Positions 16,340 through 27,901 of a DNA stretch of 64,000 nt are shown here, piece after piece. This DNA is from Tritrichomonas musculus (lineage: Eukaryota; Parabasalia; Tritrichomonadida; Tritrichomonadidae), in assembly GCA_039105265.1 (NCBI GenBank), contig JAPFFF010000042.1, forward strand, positions 186,001-250,000, written 5' to 3'. Below the pieces are notes generated by a model. The model made no database searches, was not told the DNA's origin, and saw only the letters and a list, made by a program, of their open reading frames with translations. How positions within the stretch are numbered: the stretch's first letter is position 1; each line of letters begins with the position of its first letter. The position numbers and the translations under genes are program-made.

Positions 16340-19312
16340 ATGGTATTTAGGTTCAAGGACTATTTATTTAGGCACACTTGGGAATTAATATGGGATGGGA
16401 AAAATTGGACAGGAAATAACTGTCAAAATGTGTTTACAGCAAAAATATCATACATGAATAATAATAGCGGAGCTCCAGCAATAATAATTAAAAAGAACGA
16501 ACTAATTGGGAAATGGATAAAAGGAACAATAAAAGAAGATTTAACAGATGATGATAATTATGCTCACATACTAAAAGACTATCTTACAAATTGGAGAGTT
16601 GTTAAGAAAGATGGAACCATATTAAACGTAGGAACAACTGCAGCATTTGATCCTAGCAGTTCAGGTACATTCACACAAGATGGAAATAAATATGAACAAG
16701 CTAGAATGTATGTTGATGCACCAAGCGGATTAAAAGAAGAAGACGGATTATATGTTTATGCAGATTTAAATATTAATGGAAACATAACAGAATTAAAATG
16801 GGATTGTCATCCTGAACACTGTATTAATTCTGGAGTCATGCACACTTATGGATCAAATCCTTGTCTAGAATCATTTAATTATCAGCGAGAAAAAAGACAT
16901 TCGATAAAAATCATTGAAGGATTTAACCATAAGAGTATTCGAATATACATGGAAAAAGAATTATTTGAATTTGATGTAAAAGTTAATCCATTTAACATAA
17001 TCTTACAAGAACAATTTTATGAAGTAGAGCCAGATCCAAGAAACTGTTCAACTATATCAACAGATTTAAATATTTATTCATCAAAGATTATATGGGCTGA
17101 TAATATCATGACGATGAGAAGAGACTTAAATGTTGTTGGTGGAATTACTGACATATTACAATATGATTATGCTTTGTTAAAACAGACAGTTGATAATCTA
17201 GCTGAGCAAATGAGAATTCAAGCCATGTATAATGAATATACTGATAGTATTAAACAAGGTATATCAGTTGCAAATACGATTTTAAATATTCTAGCTTCAG
17301 TAGTATCGATTGCAGAGGTACTCTCAACATTAAATATGTCCAATAACTCAGTAAATATTAATACATATCAAACAACACCTTTCCCTGGGCCAGGAGGAAA
17401 TGGTGGAGGAGGTGGAGGTGGAGGATATCCTGGTGATGGAGGTAGTGGCTTTCAAGGTAAGTTTTTGGTGAATGTTGATTTGAAGGCTGATAAGATGATT
17501 ATGGAAAGATTTTTGCCAACTACAACAACTGTTCAAATACCTGTGGCTGGAGCTATTTCAACATTTTCAGCAACACAGGTTGTTCTATCTACAACACATG
17601 CATTAACTCAGTTGGGAAATGCTATTGCTACACTTGGTTCGAATGTATTAAATTTCTTTAGGAATAGACCAGATACAAATGGAACTGAAACATTAAATAT
17701 TAATTCATCCTCGATTACAATAACTGATAATGATACTGATAATGCAACAAATACTATCACAACCACTGAGCAATCATTAGAGAGAACTCATAGAGAAGTT
17801 CAGCCACAGGTTGTTACAGATGAAACAGATGAGATTCGAACAGATATAACTGTACCACAGACTACAATGACAAATACAGCATCAACTACGATTGCACTTA
17901 GGAATCAAGTTCCTGTTATTGATATATCTGGAACTCAGTATACCTTAGAAGACATAGCAGATTTGACAAGAGAAGAACGAAATGCATTAGTTGCTAATCA
18001 TCCTGATATCTTACGTATCCAATATCATGGAAGAGAGTGGTTTAATGTGTATGATTTGTTTTATAATGACCAACTCATTATCCATAATAATGTATTTCAA
18101 CGAAGGACTCTAATAAGACCAGCTGATATTGAGATGACAGATAGAATACATAGAGCTACTGATAATAATTGGTCAATAGAATGGGAAGGAACAACATACA
18201 CAGCGAGAGATATTGAACAATTATCGATGCAAGATAGACTAAATTTACCATTTGTGCAAAATGGAGATATTGGTTTAGAACCTTACTTGAATGACCAAAC
18301 AATGGAGGCATGGATAAATATTATTGACCATAGAGGAGAGACTATTGACCCAATTGTTGCTACTATTGATTATTCAGCACCAACAACAGCAAATATTAGT
18401 GGAGGTCAAGTACGATTTGTTGGAATAAATTCACAAATAGAAGTCAATGCAAATGGAGTTAGATATCAACATTATGACCTTGTTGCCACAACAGATACTT
18501 GGACAGTACCAGGAACAACACCAGCAATAACAGCAAGAATGATAGAACAAATGAGTGATGAACAAAGAGGAGAACTAATGGATAATATTTATTCTCATGG
18601 TAATCTTTTAGCTTTTAATGACACATTAGATGAAACAACTGGGGAAGAAATAACACAAGTACTATATAATGGAAATGTAGTTGCTACAATAGATAGAAGA
18701 AGACTACATGTAATTAATATTGTGAATGGAGTGATAGAAATGTACCAACAAGATGGTGTTATAAGTGGAACTACCCAGGTTATTATGGGAGCAGTAGGTT
18801 ATGTTGCTAGAAGGTTCTTACATGGTCAATGGCAGTTTGTTAGACATCATCCTGGTGACGCAGCAGCTATAGCAGGGGTAGCAGCAGAAGCATATGTAGC
18901 AAATAGAATAGGATTATTTAATATTCCAAGTTGGTTCCGTCGTAATGATAACCCAGAGACATTAGCAGAGGAAGATGTATTAGAAAAGATTCTTGCATGG
19001 GCATATCATGAAGAAACAGATGATGAACCTGAACTTGAAATAACAATGAAGGATGCTGATAAGATGATGGTTTCATTTGATACATGTATTAATATCGCAA
19101 AGACATATCGCGATACTTTAAAGGGTACAATAGCATTCATGTGCGAGAAAATAAAAGAACTCGATAATAAGCATCCATTAGAAGATATAGATATGACTGC
19201 TTATATTACTAAAGCAGAAGTGAAGGAAATGATAGACCAGAAGGATGCATATATTGATACTCTTGAGACAAGACTTGCTACATTAGAGAAGAAGTGCGCA
19301 AATATAGAGTAG
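16340..19312 (+). CDS. Large Polinton fibre-like structural protein
   Basis: The 990-residue frame starts just right of the transposon. The N-terminal part carries WELIWDGKNWTGNN, paralogous to RWSLIWDGTKWVGEN in the next protein. Also shared are STDLNIYSSKIIWADN and a MTMRRDLN block at about 235-265. A hydrophobic Ala/Ile/Val stretch lies at about 309-333, a Gly run (residues about 349-372) follows, then a Thr/Asn-rich region and beta-like repeats around residues 530-800, such as the paired MTDRIHRATDNNWSIEWEG and ITARMIEQMSDEQ segments. The last 30 residues form a Leu coiled coil. This reads like a trimeric surface fibre, but no homologue is recognised. Confidence 0.55.
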   Translation: MVFRFKDYLFRHTWELIWDGKNWTGNNCQNVFTAKISYMNNNSGAPAIIIKKNELIGKWIKGTIKEDLTDDDNYAHILKDYLTNWRVVKKDGTILNVGTTAAFDPSSSGTFTQDGNKYEQARMYVDAPSGLKEEDGLYVYADLNINGNITELKWDCHPEHCINSGVMHTYGSNPCLESFNYQREKRHSIKIIEGFNHKSIRIYMEKELFEFDVKVNPFNIILQEQFYEVEPDPRNCSTISTDLNIYSSKIIWADNIMTMRRDLNVVGGITDILQYDYALLKQTVDNLAEQMRIQAMYNEYTDSIKQGISVANTILNILASVVSIAEVLSTLNMSNNSVNINTYQTTPFPGPGGNGGGGGGGGYPGDGGSGFQGKFLVNVDLKADKMIMERFLPTTTTVQIPVAGAISTFSATQVVLSTTHALTQLGNAIATLGSNVLNFFRNRPDTNGTETLNINSSSITITDNDTDNATNTITTTEQSLERTHREVQPQVVTDETDEIRTDITVPQTTMTNTASTTIALRNQVPVIDISGTQYTLEDIADLTREERNALVANHPDILRIQYHGREWFNVYDLFYNDQLIIHNNVFQRRTLIRPADIEMTDRIHRATDNNWSIEWEGTTYTARDIEQLSMQDRLNLPFVQNGDIGLEPYLNDQTMEAWINIIDHRGETIDPIVATIDYSAPTTANISGGQVRFVGINSQIEVNANGVRYQHYDLVATTDTWTVPGTTPAITARMIEQMSDEQRGELMDNIYSHGNLLAFNDTLDETTGEEITQVLYNGNVVATIDRRRLHVINIVNGVIEMYQQDGVISGTTQVIMGAVGYVARRFLHGQWQFVRHHPGDAAAIAGVAAEAYVANRIGLFNIPSWFRRNDNPETLAEEDVLEKILAWAYHEETDDEPELEITMKDADKMMVSFDTCINIAKTYRDTLKGTIAFMCEKIKELDNKHPLEDIDMTAYITKAEVKEMIDQKDAYIDTLETRLATLEKKCANIE

Positions 19313-19339
19313 AATAGAGAATTATTTTTTTGGACTTAA

Positions 19340-22300
19340 ATGGACGAGACGACAACAAAATTCATTGGAGACATACAATTTAAGGTAGGAGATGCTACTA
19401 GGAAAGGAAGTGAATTATTAACGCTGAGTGATTTGGATGGATATGTACAAGGAGGAAGCTGGTTTGAAGAAGTAGAAGGTTATCCTGAATATGAAATCAA
19501 AAATGAGAACATAACAGCCTATAAAGATGAATCACTGTCGATGGCTAACTACAACATCCTGAAAATTAATATGTCAAATGACGTACTAAATAAGATAATA
19601 GCTGCTCCTGACGTAACTGTCGTATTCAAGTTCATACTTAGGAAAGAAGTGATATACGATTATGAAAGCAATCTAGTGAAAGAATTTACTGCATACGTTG
19701 AAAATCATCAAGCAAAAGGTCCGTGTATTACATGTCGTACTGATCTTAAATGTATGGTCACGCATTGGACTACATTCGTCCCTGAGTTCTTTATAGCATT
19801 TGATACTAGACTCGGTGTGAATCCATATTCATTATACATGAATGGGGAGCTATCGATACAGTATTTACTAAAGCAAGACTCGATGGTTGCGAAGAAGCCA
19901 GTAGTCAAGTGTGATGTAATAGATGCTCGTAATGCTCTTCAGTTGTATGAATCAGATGTTCATTACTTTTATAAACCAAGTGTCGTAACTACAGTGAATG
20001 TCGACTCAGTTGATTACTACAAGATGATATATCGAATTCCAAATGATTATACAATACCTATTAACCTTAATTTTACATTTACTGAACACTGTTTTGGTAA
20101 TAGATGGAGCCTAATATGGGATGGAACAAAATGGGTTGGAGAGAACATGCAAGGACGTAGCAATGGGAAAATAGAGAGCAGTAAGCAATATCTTCGTGTA
20201 AACAAAAATAATTATGGAGCAAGTGGATGCTATGTCAGATGCAAACGTAGTGAATGGAATAAGATGTTGTTGGATGATACTAATGAAAATTTCATGAAAG
20301 TGATGTTCGCCAATGGCACTACAAAGTTGTTGTTCAAAGATGGTACAGAGGCAAATGGTTCTGCACATAGCATAGAAATAGATAGATGTGATTCAACAGT
20401 AGAGATATATACTAAAGAAGGATACGATTATTTACCGCTACAATTACAGATCCAAAACAGTAATAAAGAAGAGGTAGAGTCGTTGTTGAACCGTATAAAC
20501 AAAATTGTTTACGATATGTCACTTGATGGAGCGAGTAACAGGCTTACTTTTAGATGGGATGAACTACATAAGAACGAACATTATGGGTACGACATAGATT
20601 TGATTGCTGAATTAGATAGTATTGAAAAAATTAACTATTATTGGTCCAGCAGTAACATTAACATAGCGACTAGAGATATCGAACTCTATTTACGTCAACA
20701 GTACACGGATCCTATAGAAGAAGTTAACTGGGATCCAACAACAAATGCTTTTAAGTACATTATTCAACAACAATTTTATGAGATTACTCCAAGACCAGAT
20801 GCAGCCACAACTTTGTATACGGACTTCAATATTACTTCTTCGAAGATAATTACAGCTGATAACAGTATGACTATGCGATCAGATCTAAACATGGTTACAA
20901 ATACTGTTGATGTGATTTCTTATGACGTGAAAGATATAAAGAACAATGTAGAGACATTGAACTCAGAGATGGCAGAACAAGCAGCGAAGACAAAATATTT
21001 ACAAAAAGAAGTGGATAAGGTAGATATGAAAGCTAACATAGGTATTGCTTTAGGTGCTGTTGGTTGTGTATTAGGTGCTACTGGTATAGGTGTTGCTGGT
21101 AAAGCATTATCATTTGCATCTAAAGCAGCACAAACTGGGGGTAGGGAATTAATAAATACTGTAACCAAGGTGTCTGATGTTGGTACAAATGTTGTAGAAG
21201 ACATTGCTGGTAAGCTCACTGACGAACTACCTGATATTGGAGCTGATGTATTCTTTGGTGATATGGTATCTGTTCCAGTTGGTAGAATGATGCGTTCGTT
21301 ATCTAACAAAGATAAACTAAATAATATTATAGCTTGGTGCGATGAGGAGTATGTACCTGTTAATGAAATAAACTTTACTGATGAACTTGATGATCCGTCC
21401 AAAGTAGCCATGACATTAACATCAACAATGGATATGTGTAAGAGATTCCGTCATACGATGAAACCAATGATAAAAACATTAGCGACTACTGTAGAGAAGA
21501 GTGTGTCATCAACAGATTTGGTTAGAGATGACATAATAGATGTTGTTGGTAAATATGTCAATGGCGAGGTCCATTTGGAAGCAGAAGATGTTATCACAGA
21601 TGGAACAATCAAAGCACGATTTTTGGTGCAAAAAGTTAGTGAATACAATGATGTTGATTATGAAGAGAGTATAGTTACTATTAATATTACTGGTGGAACA
21701 ATTAATTACCAAGGAACAACTGATTTTCCTAGCTGCACTATGAATGACAAAACATTTGTTATATCAAACCCAAATAAACATAGGGTTGGTGGAATACAGA
21801 TTAAAGAAAATACAGCAAAAAGAAGAATGGAATTTACCCCAAATGATTTAGCCTATACTTGTGATATAGATGCTTTACATCAGAAGATAGATACATTACA
21901 TGAGCAGATAGAAAAGAATGATACAGCTCTAGCTACGACTTTAAATGAATTCCCAACTGTTGATGAAGTAAATGAAGCATTAGATGAATTAAAAAATAAT
22001 ATGGTTAATATGGATAACCTGTATACGAAAGAAGAAGCGGATGCAAAATATGCTTTGAAAAGTGAGATTCCTGAAATCCCTGATGATTATGCGACAATCG
22101 ACGATCTGGATCAATATGCTTTGAAGAAAGACGTCTCCAAATATAGAGAGAAAAATGATTTGATATATAAAGATGCTGTCGATGTGCCTTTTGAAAATGT
22201 CCGAGATAGTGAAGGAAGGTGGGAAGCCAAAATAAAAATGACTAGGGGAACTCGTCTTGTTGGAACGATTACTGATGCTGACGTGGTCAAGAATTTTGAT

Positions 22301-23413
22301 TTTCTGTTTGATTATGATGAAAATATCCCTGAGAATACCGAGATATATATCAATTTAGAAATTGACGGAAAAAATTATAACGTAAATTATTATGAAAATG
22401 AGACTGAGGATTGGCGCTTTTCTATCGAAAGTGAAACAGGAAATTTAGATACCAAATTAAAACTCGCGGAAAAAATAATTAAACAAGATGAAATAGTTTT
22501 GAAAACAGATAATCGAATCGATTTAGAGAAAACTTTTGAGAATGCTTTGGTTGAATTCATCAAAAATGATAGATACAAGAATATTTCTGATAATCCAAAA
22601 ACATATATTGGTTATTTCTATTTTGTTAATGGAGAATTTGAACTCAGATTTAAATTTATTCCAAGGAATTCTAATGACAGATATATTATTTTACAATATG
22701 ATTCTGTTGATGGTGAATTTTGTATTGTATTGCTATTGAACATTTATTCAAACTCTGGAACATTCGTCATATTTTCAAAAGTTGGAGAATTTAAATATAG
22801 AATCGTGAAAGATTTAACCATTGAAACTGTTTATGATGAAAAATATCAAACTAATGTTTCAAAAGTTTATTGTACCTTTGATGGTTTTGTAAATATTAGT
22901 TCGTCTGTTGATGATTATATGGAAGACATAAATGGTTATTCTGATATTAAATATTTCAAAGTTGTTAGATCAAATGACAAATATCCTGTTGATGATGTCC
23001 TTGGATTATTCATGGACTTCTTTGTTTCATTCAAGAATCATAAAGATGAAGAAAATGAATGGAAAATATTTTATTCTGGCTTTGTTGATTGTGATATTGA
23101 ATGGATTGATGAATTAACAGGAATCGTTTATGATTCAAACAAAAATATTTTATCTATTAGTACCGAGTTCGATTCTGATGCATATGAATTGTTAATAATA
23201 TTTAAAGAGAAGAGTGGTGAAAAACATTTTGTGAGAATTCTCCTCGAATCAAAGATTGCTTTACTCGATGAAATATATGGTTCAAAGAAAGTAAAAGTTG
23301 TTCAATATCAAGCTACAGATTATAAATATGACTTTAATGTAAGAATGAATTTAGATCAATATGTAGAAAGACAGATTTACATTAAACAATTGAAATGGAA
23401 TGTGTATCAATAA
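19340..23413 (+). CDS. Very large fibre-like structural protein with tail-fibre motif
   Basis: This 1,357-residue protein is the best-preserved member of the fibre block. It begins with a beta-rich region, then RWSLIWDGTKWVGEN (about 252-266) and TDFNITSSKIITADN (about 493-507), both shared with the preceding protein. A Gly/Ala-rich hydrophobic stretch (about 563-593) and the coiled-coil segment IDALHQKIDTLHEQIEKND (about 845-865) follow. At about 894-935 it has YTKEEADAKYALKSEIP and YALKKDVSKY, the repeated phage tail-fibre stalk motif that forms trimeric fibres. The C-terminal 400 residues look globular and beta-rich, as a receptor-binding head would. Start ATG 19,340 is 27 bases after the previous stop. 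A virion attachment fibre is the likely role, by inference. Confidence 0.6.
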   Translation: MDETTTKFIGDIQFKVGDATRKGSELLTLSDLDGYVQGGSWFEEVEGYPEYEIKNENITAYKDESLSMANYNILKINMSNDVLNKIIAAPDVTVVFKFILRKEVIYDYESNLVKEFTAYVENHQAKGPCITCRTDLKCMVTHWTTFVPEFFIAFDTRLGVNPYSLYMNGELSIQYLLKQDSMVAKKPVVKCDVIDARNALQLYESDVHYFYKPSVVTTVNVDSVDYYKMIYRIPNDYTIPINLNFTFTEHCFGNRWSLIWDGTKWVGENMQGRSNGKIESSKQYLRVNKNNYGASGCYVRCKRSEWNKMLLDDTNENFMKVMFANGTTKLLFKDGTEANGSAHSIEIDRCDSTVEIYTKEGYDYLPLQLQIQNSNKEEVESLLNRINKIVYDMSLDGASNRLTFRWDELHKNEHYGYDIDLIAELDSIEKINYYWSSSNINIATRDIELYLRQQYTDPIEEVNWDPTTNAFKYIIQQQFYEITPRPDAATTLYTDFNITSSKIITADNSMTMRSDLNMVTNTVDVISYDVKDIKNNVETLNSEMAEQAAKTKYLQKEVDKVDMKANIGIALGAVGCVLGATGIGVAGKALSFASKAAQTGGRELINTVTKVSDVGTNVVEDIAGKLTDELPDIGADVFFGDMVSVPVGRMMRSLSNKDKLNNIIAWCDEEYVPVNEINFTDELDDPSKVAMTLTSTMDMCKRFRHTMKPMIKTLATTVEKSVSSTDLVRDDIIDVVGKYVNGEVHLEAEDVITDGTIKARFLVQKVSEYNDVDYEESIVTINITGGTINYQGTTDFPSCTMNDKTFVISNPNKHRVGGIQIKENTAKRRMEFTPNDLAYTCDIDALHQKIDTLHEQIEKNDTALATTLNEFPTVDEVNEALDELKNNMVNMDNLYTKEEADAKYALKSEIPEIPDDYATIDDLDQYALKKDVSKYREKNDLIYKDAVDVPFENVRDSEGRWEAKIKMTRGTRLVGTITDADVVKNFDFLFDYDENIPENTEIYINLEIDGKNYNVNYYENETEDWRFSIESETGNLDTKLKLAEKIIKQDEIVLKTDNRIDLEKTFENALVEFIKNDRYKNISDNPKTYIGYFYFVNGEFELRFKFIPRNSNDRYIILQYDSVDGEFCIVLLLNIYSNSGTFVIFSKVGEFKYRIVKDLTIETVYDEKYQTNVSKVYCTFDGFVNISSSVDDYMEDINGYSDIKYFKVVRSNDKYPVDDVLGLFMDFFVSFKNHKDEENEWKIFYSGFVDCDIEWIDELTGIVYDSNKNILSISTEFDSDAYELLIIFKEKSGEKHFVRILLESKIALLDEIYGSKKVKVVQYQATDYKYDFNVRMNLDQYVERQIYIKQLKWNVYQ

Positions 23414-23539
23414 ATGTTCTATCTCAATATTTTTTCGGGTGTAGAATTCAAAAAACACCATTAGAAAGCTCAAAAACTACTCCATACCTTGGAAATGACA
23501 TTGGCAGAATAGTGAAAGTAGAGAGTGTGTACTTACGAT

Positions 23540-23655
23540 AGGTTTTCAGAGGGTATTTGGCCGGGTAGCGAGGCCCAAGCGAAGGTGTACCTGAGCTTGG
23601 TGGCGAGCAGTGTAGGCGGTGTCTCATACTTCGCCACCGCCTATACTATACTACT
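23540..23655. repeat. Probable right terminal repeat of the Polinton with terminal hairpin
   Basis: This stretch is noticeably richer in G and C than anything around it. It contains TAGGCGGTG at 23,613-23,621 and its inverted partner CACCGCCTA at 23,635-23,643, which can form a hairpin close to the end. The bases that follow, CTATACTATACTACT, read on the opposite strand as AGTAGTATAG, and Polintons usually start with AG. The left copy that would prove a terminal inverted repeat is outside the window, so start, end and target duplication are inferred. Confidence 0.45.
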
Positions 23656-24836
23656 CTAAATAAAGATTTATAAAACAAATACGCTTTTTTTTCGATTTTT
23701 TTTCTCAGCAATATCTAATTAATGTATTTTCTCATAATTATAACAAATTAACTATAATATAAAAATATGCTGATTTACAAAGTTTTATCAAAATAAGTTC
23801 TCAGCATCAATATTTGATATCTTTTTTTTTTGCTGTTTTACGAGAACGAACGTGATATTCGTAGCTGAAGAGATGGTAATTATGATAAACTGGATCTAAT
23901 TTTTTTTTATTCATCAAGAAGTAGAGAAATATTTAAAAAATAGGTTTTAGCTTTTATAACAATAAATATATATTTATTAATAATTATATATATTATTCCA
24001 ACTAATTAAATAAATTAATATAATTTTTAATCAAAGATATTTATATTTCAAAAATAAAAAAAATGAAAATTCGATTGATCAAATCAAAGTGTAGACAGAA
24101 AATTAAACTCCAAAATTTTAAATTTTATTATAAATATAAGTATTGAAAATGAGAATAGCTGATTTTATCATCATGAATTATGCACAAAATCGAGATACTA
24201 AAAAATTACCATTTTTGGTGAATGAAAAAACATCATAAAAATGTCAGTAAAAGGGACCATTCTGAGAGAGATCCTTTTTTTATTTTCAAATTGTTTGATA
24301 ATTATATATATAAAGATTGGTTGGGAATATAAAGGGAATTTACTCAATAAATCAACGAATTATTGATTTACGCAGAAAGGAAAATTTCTTATTTTGTGGT
24401 AATATAAGTAGTTTTATCAAACTATAAATATAATATAAAATTAATTTATAACATAAAAAATAATATCGCTTTAATATTATTAATATATTGATAAATTATT
24501 AAGATAATCATACATTAAATTAAAAAAATTATCAAATAGTATAAAAATGTTTTTAAAATCAATTTAAAATTTATATTATATAATTATTTTGGTTTTATAA
24601 ATTTATTTAATTGTATAATTACTTATAAATGAAAAATATAGAATATTTTTATATTTTTATCCAAGTTAAAGATGTTTTATATGAAAATTTTAGAAAATTT
24701 TATTTGACACGAAAATTTATAAAAATTGGCCCAGGACCATAGGCTCTAATGAATATATACTTATTAAAAATAAATTAAAAAATTAAATTTAAAGTTGCAT
24801 AAAAAATCTTCTTTTGAATTTTAAGATATAAATAAG

Positions 24837-24924
24837 ATTTTCCAAAAAATGATATGAATAAGTGAAAAAGTTGACTAAAATAATCTTCTTTTCCAAAAAC
24901 ATGATATGATAAATAGAAAAAGTT
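24837..24924 (+). repeat. Short imperfect direct duplication
   Basis: Two copies of a unit beginning TTTTCCAAAAA, followed by ATGATATGA and ending GAAAAAGTT, occur at about 24,837-24,872 and 24,889-24,924, 52 bases apart, each preceded by a similar ATCTTCTTTT. It is a small local duplication in non-coding DNA. Confidence 0.6.
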
Positions 24925-25575
24925 AAAAGTAAATGCTCCGATCAGTCAAATTAAAAGGCTGTTTGGTCATATCATCAAAACAATTTTTTCTAAAATAGAT
25001 GCAAATTCTCCAAATTCTTTGGATATGAACAGGCGTTAGTACGCAAGTCGTCAAAAAGAACACATTTCAAGGCTACATCTACCTGATTATTAAGCATTGC
25101 CTTGGTAATCATTATAATATAATAAAAAAATTTTAATATAAAATGAAAATTTTTAAATAACCATGGAAATTGACAGAATACCGTAAAAATAAATCATTTC
25201 AATCAATAAAACTTTTAAATTTAAGAAAAAAAGCAGAAAATGTTTATGATTATGTTGAGATAATATGTATAAAAACATAAAAGTAAAGTATTTTCCCCAT
25301 TTATTAGCTCAAATGAGAAATATCATATTAATGAGCCAAAACAAATTAACAAAAAAAGCTTTTATTCAACAAAAAGAATCAATTTTTTAATCATTTAAAA
25401 TAAATTTATAAAGTATTCAAATTTGAAAAATTGAATAGAAAATAAAAAGACTCTATTTTTTTTCATAGTTGATATAAAATTATGATTTCATTTACAAATA
25501 TTTAGATATAATACTGAATAAACTTTTATGATATTTATTATTTTAAATCATTTAAACTATTTATGAAACTTTTAA

Positions 25576-25813
25576 GGTACAATTCTCATACGTTAAATAT
25601 TGAGAAAGAGAACGTTAAAATTTTGTGAAAGTGCACTTCTCAGAAAAAGTTTATGTTTGAATGAGTGTCAGATTTAAAATTCTGAGCTTTATTTTTTATA
25701 TTAAATTTTTCAAATGTATAATTTTTTAAAAAATATTTTTTATATAACATGTCTTTTCTTTTTCTTAAAGTGTCAAAAAGTTTTGCAGTTACTAAACGTA
25801 TGAGAATTGTACC
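25576..25813. mobile_element. MITE-like inverted-repeat element flanked by TTAA
   Basis: The arm TAAGGTACAATTCTCATACG continuing to GTT (25,573-25,594) is perfectly inverted at 25,795-25,816, giving 22 bp arms around a 200-bp AT-rich centre. TTAA lies at both outer boundaries (25,572-25,575 and 25,814-25,817), which could be a target duplication of the piggyBac type, although the TTAA is also part of the symmetry, and a TA-type duplication is equally possible. There is no coding capacity, so it would be a non-autonomous element. Confidence 0.55.
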
Positions 25814-27868
25814 TTAAAAATAAACGTACAAAATCATTTTCTGCTTTTTTCCCCATAGTATCTTTGAGATATCAAATAAAAAACAGGATAAAATTACTTA
25901 TTTATTTTTGATGCATCAATCTATTATTGTCTGAATGAATGGTCCCTTCTTTAAACTAAATTTTTTTTGAAATAAAATTATAATTTACTTTTTTTGCATA
26001 ATAGGGCAAAGCTATTAAAAAATCATCTTAGTAATTCATTATCATGGCAATGAATAAAAAACAAAACCATAAGCATTTTCATCATAATTTAACAGCTTTA
26101 GAAAATCTCTCTCAATTTTTAAGCTCATTTTTCTCAAGATTAGAAAGAAGAATTCGTGCTAAATTGGGTAATTAAAATGCTTATATTATCAAGATCATAT
26201 AGGTATAAAATCTAACCAAAATTCAGGTAAATAAATTTTTTATCTACTTCTATTCATCACAAAAAAGTTTTCAGCGAATTTAAAATTTTACGTGCGTTTA
26301 TAATTTTGGTTAACATTACCTTCTAAAAAGTGATAACTATCTAACGGATATTTTGATATTTTTTAAAATCTTTATTTTTAATAGAGAAGCTTATGATTTA
26401 AACCTTATTCTCTCATATCATCATATAAACAACAAGCAAAAGACATTTAAAGATGCAATTACTAAATTTTCTTTGCTAATATTCATTCATCAGCATTTTC
26501 ATTTTTTTTTTCGCTTTATATAATTCTAAACTCATTAAAATAGTTTATATGTTTGTAATAAACATATAAAGAGAAAAATAATTACACATGTTTACCAAAA
26601 TCAATCATTTTTGGATGTTTGTGATATGACCATTTAATCTCTCAAATCGGTGGAGTACACCCTTAAAAAACATTTTTCAATTTTGAAACACCACTGTAGG
26701 ATTAAAAATGTTTATTATTTCAATATAAAAAATATAATAACTGAAAAAGTTAAAAATTTATTAAAAATAAAATAAAATATAAACAAGTGTATCTCTAGAA
26801 AATAAATGTTTTTTAAACATATAAGTATTAATAAATTATCAATATATATATCCAATAATAATATATAAAACATTATCTAATATATATTTATATTTCATCA
26901 ATTTTTATATAAAAAAATAATATTCCTTCTCAATTATAAAACAATTTTTATTCAGAAAAATAAAAATAGAAATATCTCAAAAATAAGAGTATAAAATTCT
27001 TATCCATTAAAGTACATTCTTAGTTACAAAATAAAAATAAAGAAATTAAGATCAAAATTACAATATTTCGTCAATTTCTCTACATGAATACCTCTCAAAA
27101 AAAAAAAAAAAGAACTTTTTCAAATATTATCAAAATTTTGAATGTCGATAATTTATGGTCAAAGTTTAAAATTCTATAGAATTTTTTACCTTACCTCTCA
27201 ATAAATTATATGTGATATATCAAATATTCTGAACGAAAGAAAAAAGTTGCGAGGACTATTATTTGAATATTAAGAAACGGTACATTTTTTTTTCTTAGCT
27301 AACACCATTAACAACATTTTAACATTTGCAATTTTGGATTGCTCAAACTTTCAGAGCAAGACACCTTGTTTTAACGTTTTCTATTTAAAGACTATACTGC
27401 AATTAGTATCTCCTTTCATTAAAAAACACTCAAAGTGAAACAATCTGAAATATGGATTATTTAAAATATGATTGCCTTGAAATCAATTCTCAATTGGAGG
27501 ACGTTCTTACTGCTTTTTATTATTATTATTATTTTGGTTTTGACTCTTATCCTATTTTTCATGTTTGAAGCTAGAATTCAAACAGATATTTAGTTTGGAA
27601 CTCACTGATCAAATGAAGCTATGAAATCCAGACAATTATATTGTCTTGCTCAAATTTTATTAAATACTTCAAGGAAAAAAAAAAAAAAAATACAGTAATA
27701 GATCGCAAGCTTTTACCTTCTACTATAACTGAGGATAATTCATAACAGTAATGAATAAATATAAATTTTTATTTATTGTACGTTACATCTATTTGAATGC
27801 ATATTTGCTCTTTAAATATTCAATTTTTTTTTTTTTTTTTGATATTAATTAAGAACCATTTCACTTTT

Positions 27869-27901
<33 letters not shown>

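Larger units (their letters stand above)
1..23655. mobile_element. Polinton/Maverick element, left end outside window
   Basis: The block combines an integrase tail, a packaging ATPase, a protein-primed DNA polymerase B and candidate capsid genes, which is the defining Polinton set. Genes are tightly packed on both strands. Its left terminal repeat lies beyond position 1. The right end is inferred near 23,655, where GC-richer sequence gives way to very AT-rich DNA and where the outermost bases read inward on the minus strand start with AG, as Polinton ends usually do. It looks largely whole, with perhaps one or two breaks plus a pogo-like transposon inserted at 14,185-16,328. The high integrity suggests a fairly young copy. 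I did not recognise the adenovirus-type cysteine protease; it may lie outside the window. Confidence 0.92.

Noticed and set aside
23540-23655. tRNA or other structured RNA gene in the GC-rich stretch
   Set aside because: No cloverleaf with a GGTTCRA-type T loop could be laid out; the stem at 23,613-23,643 is better explained as part of a terminal repeat.
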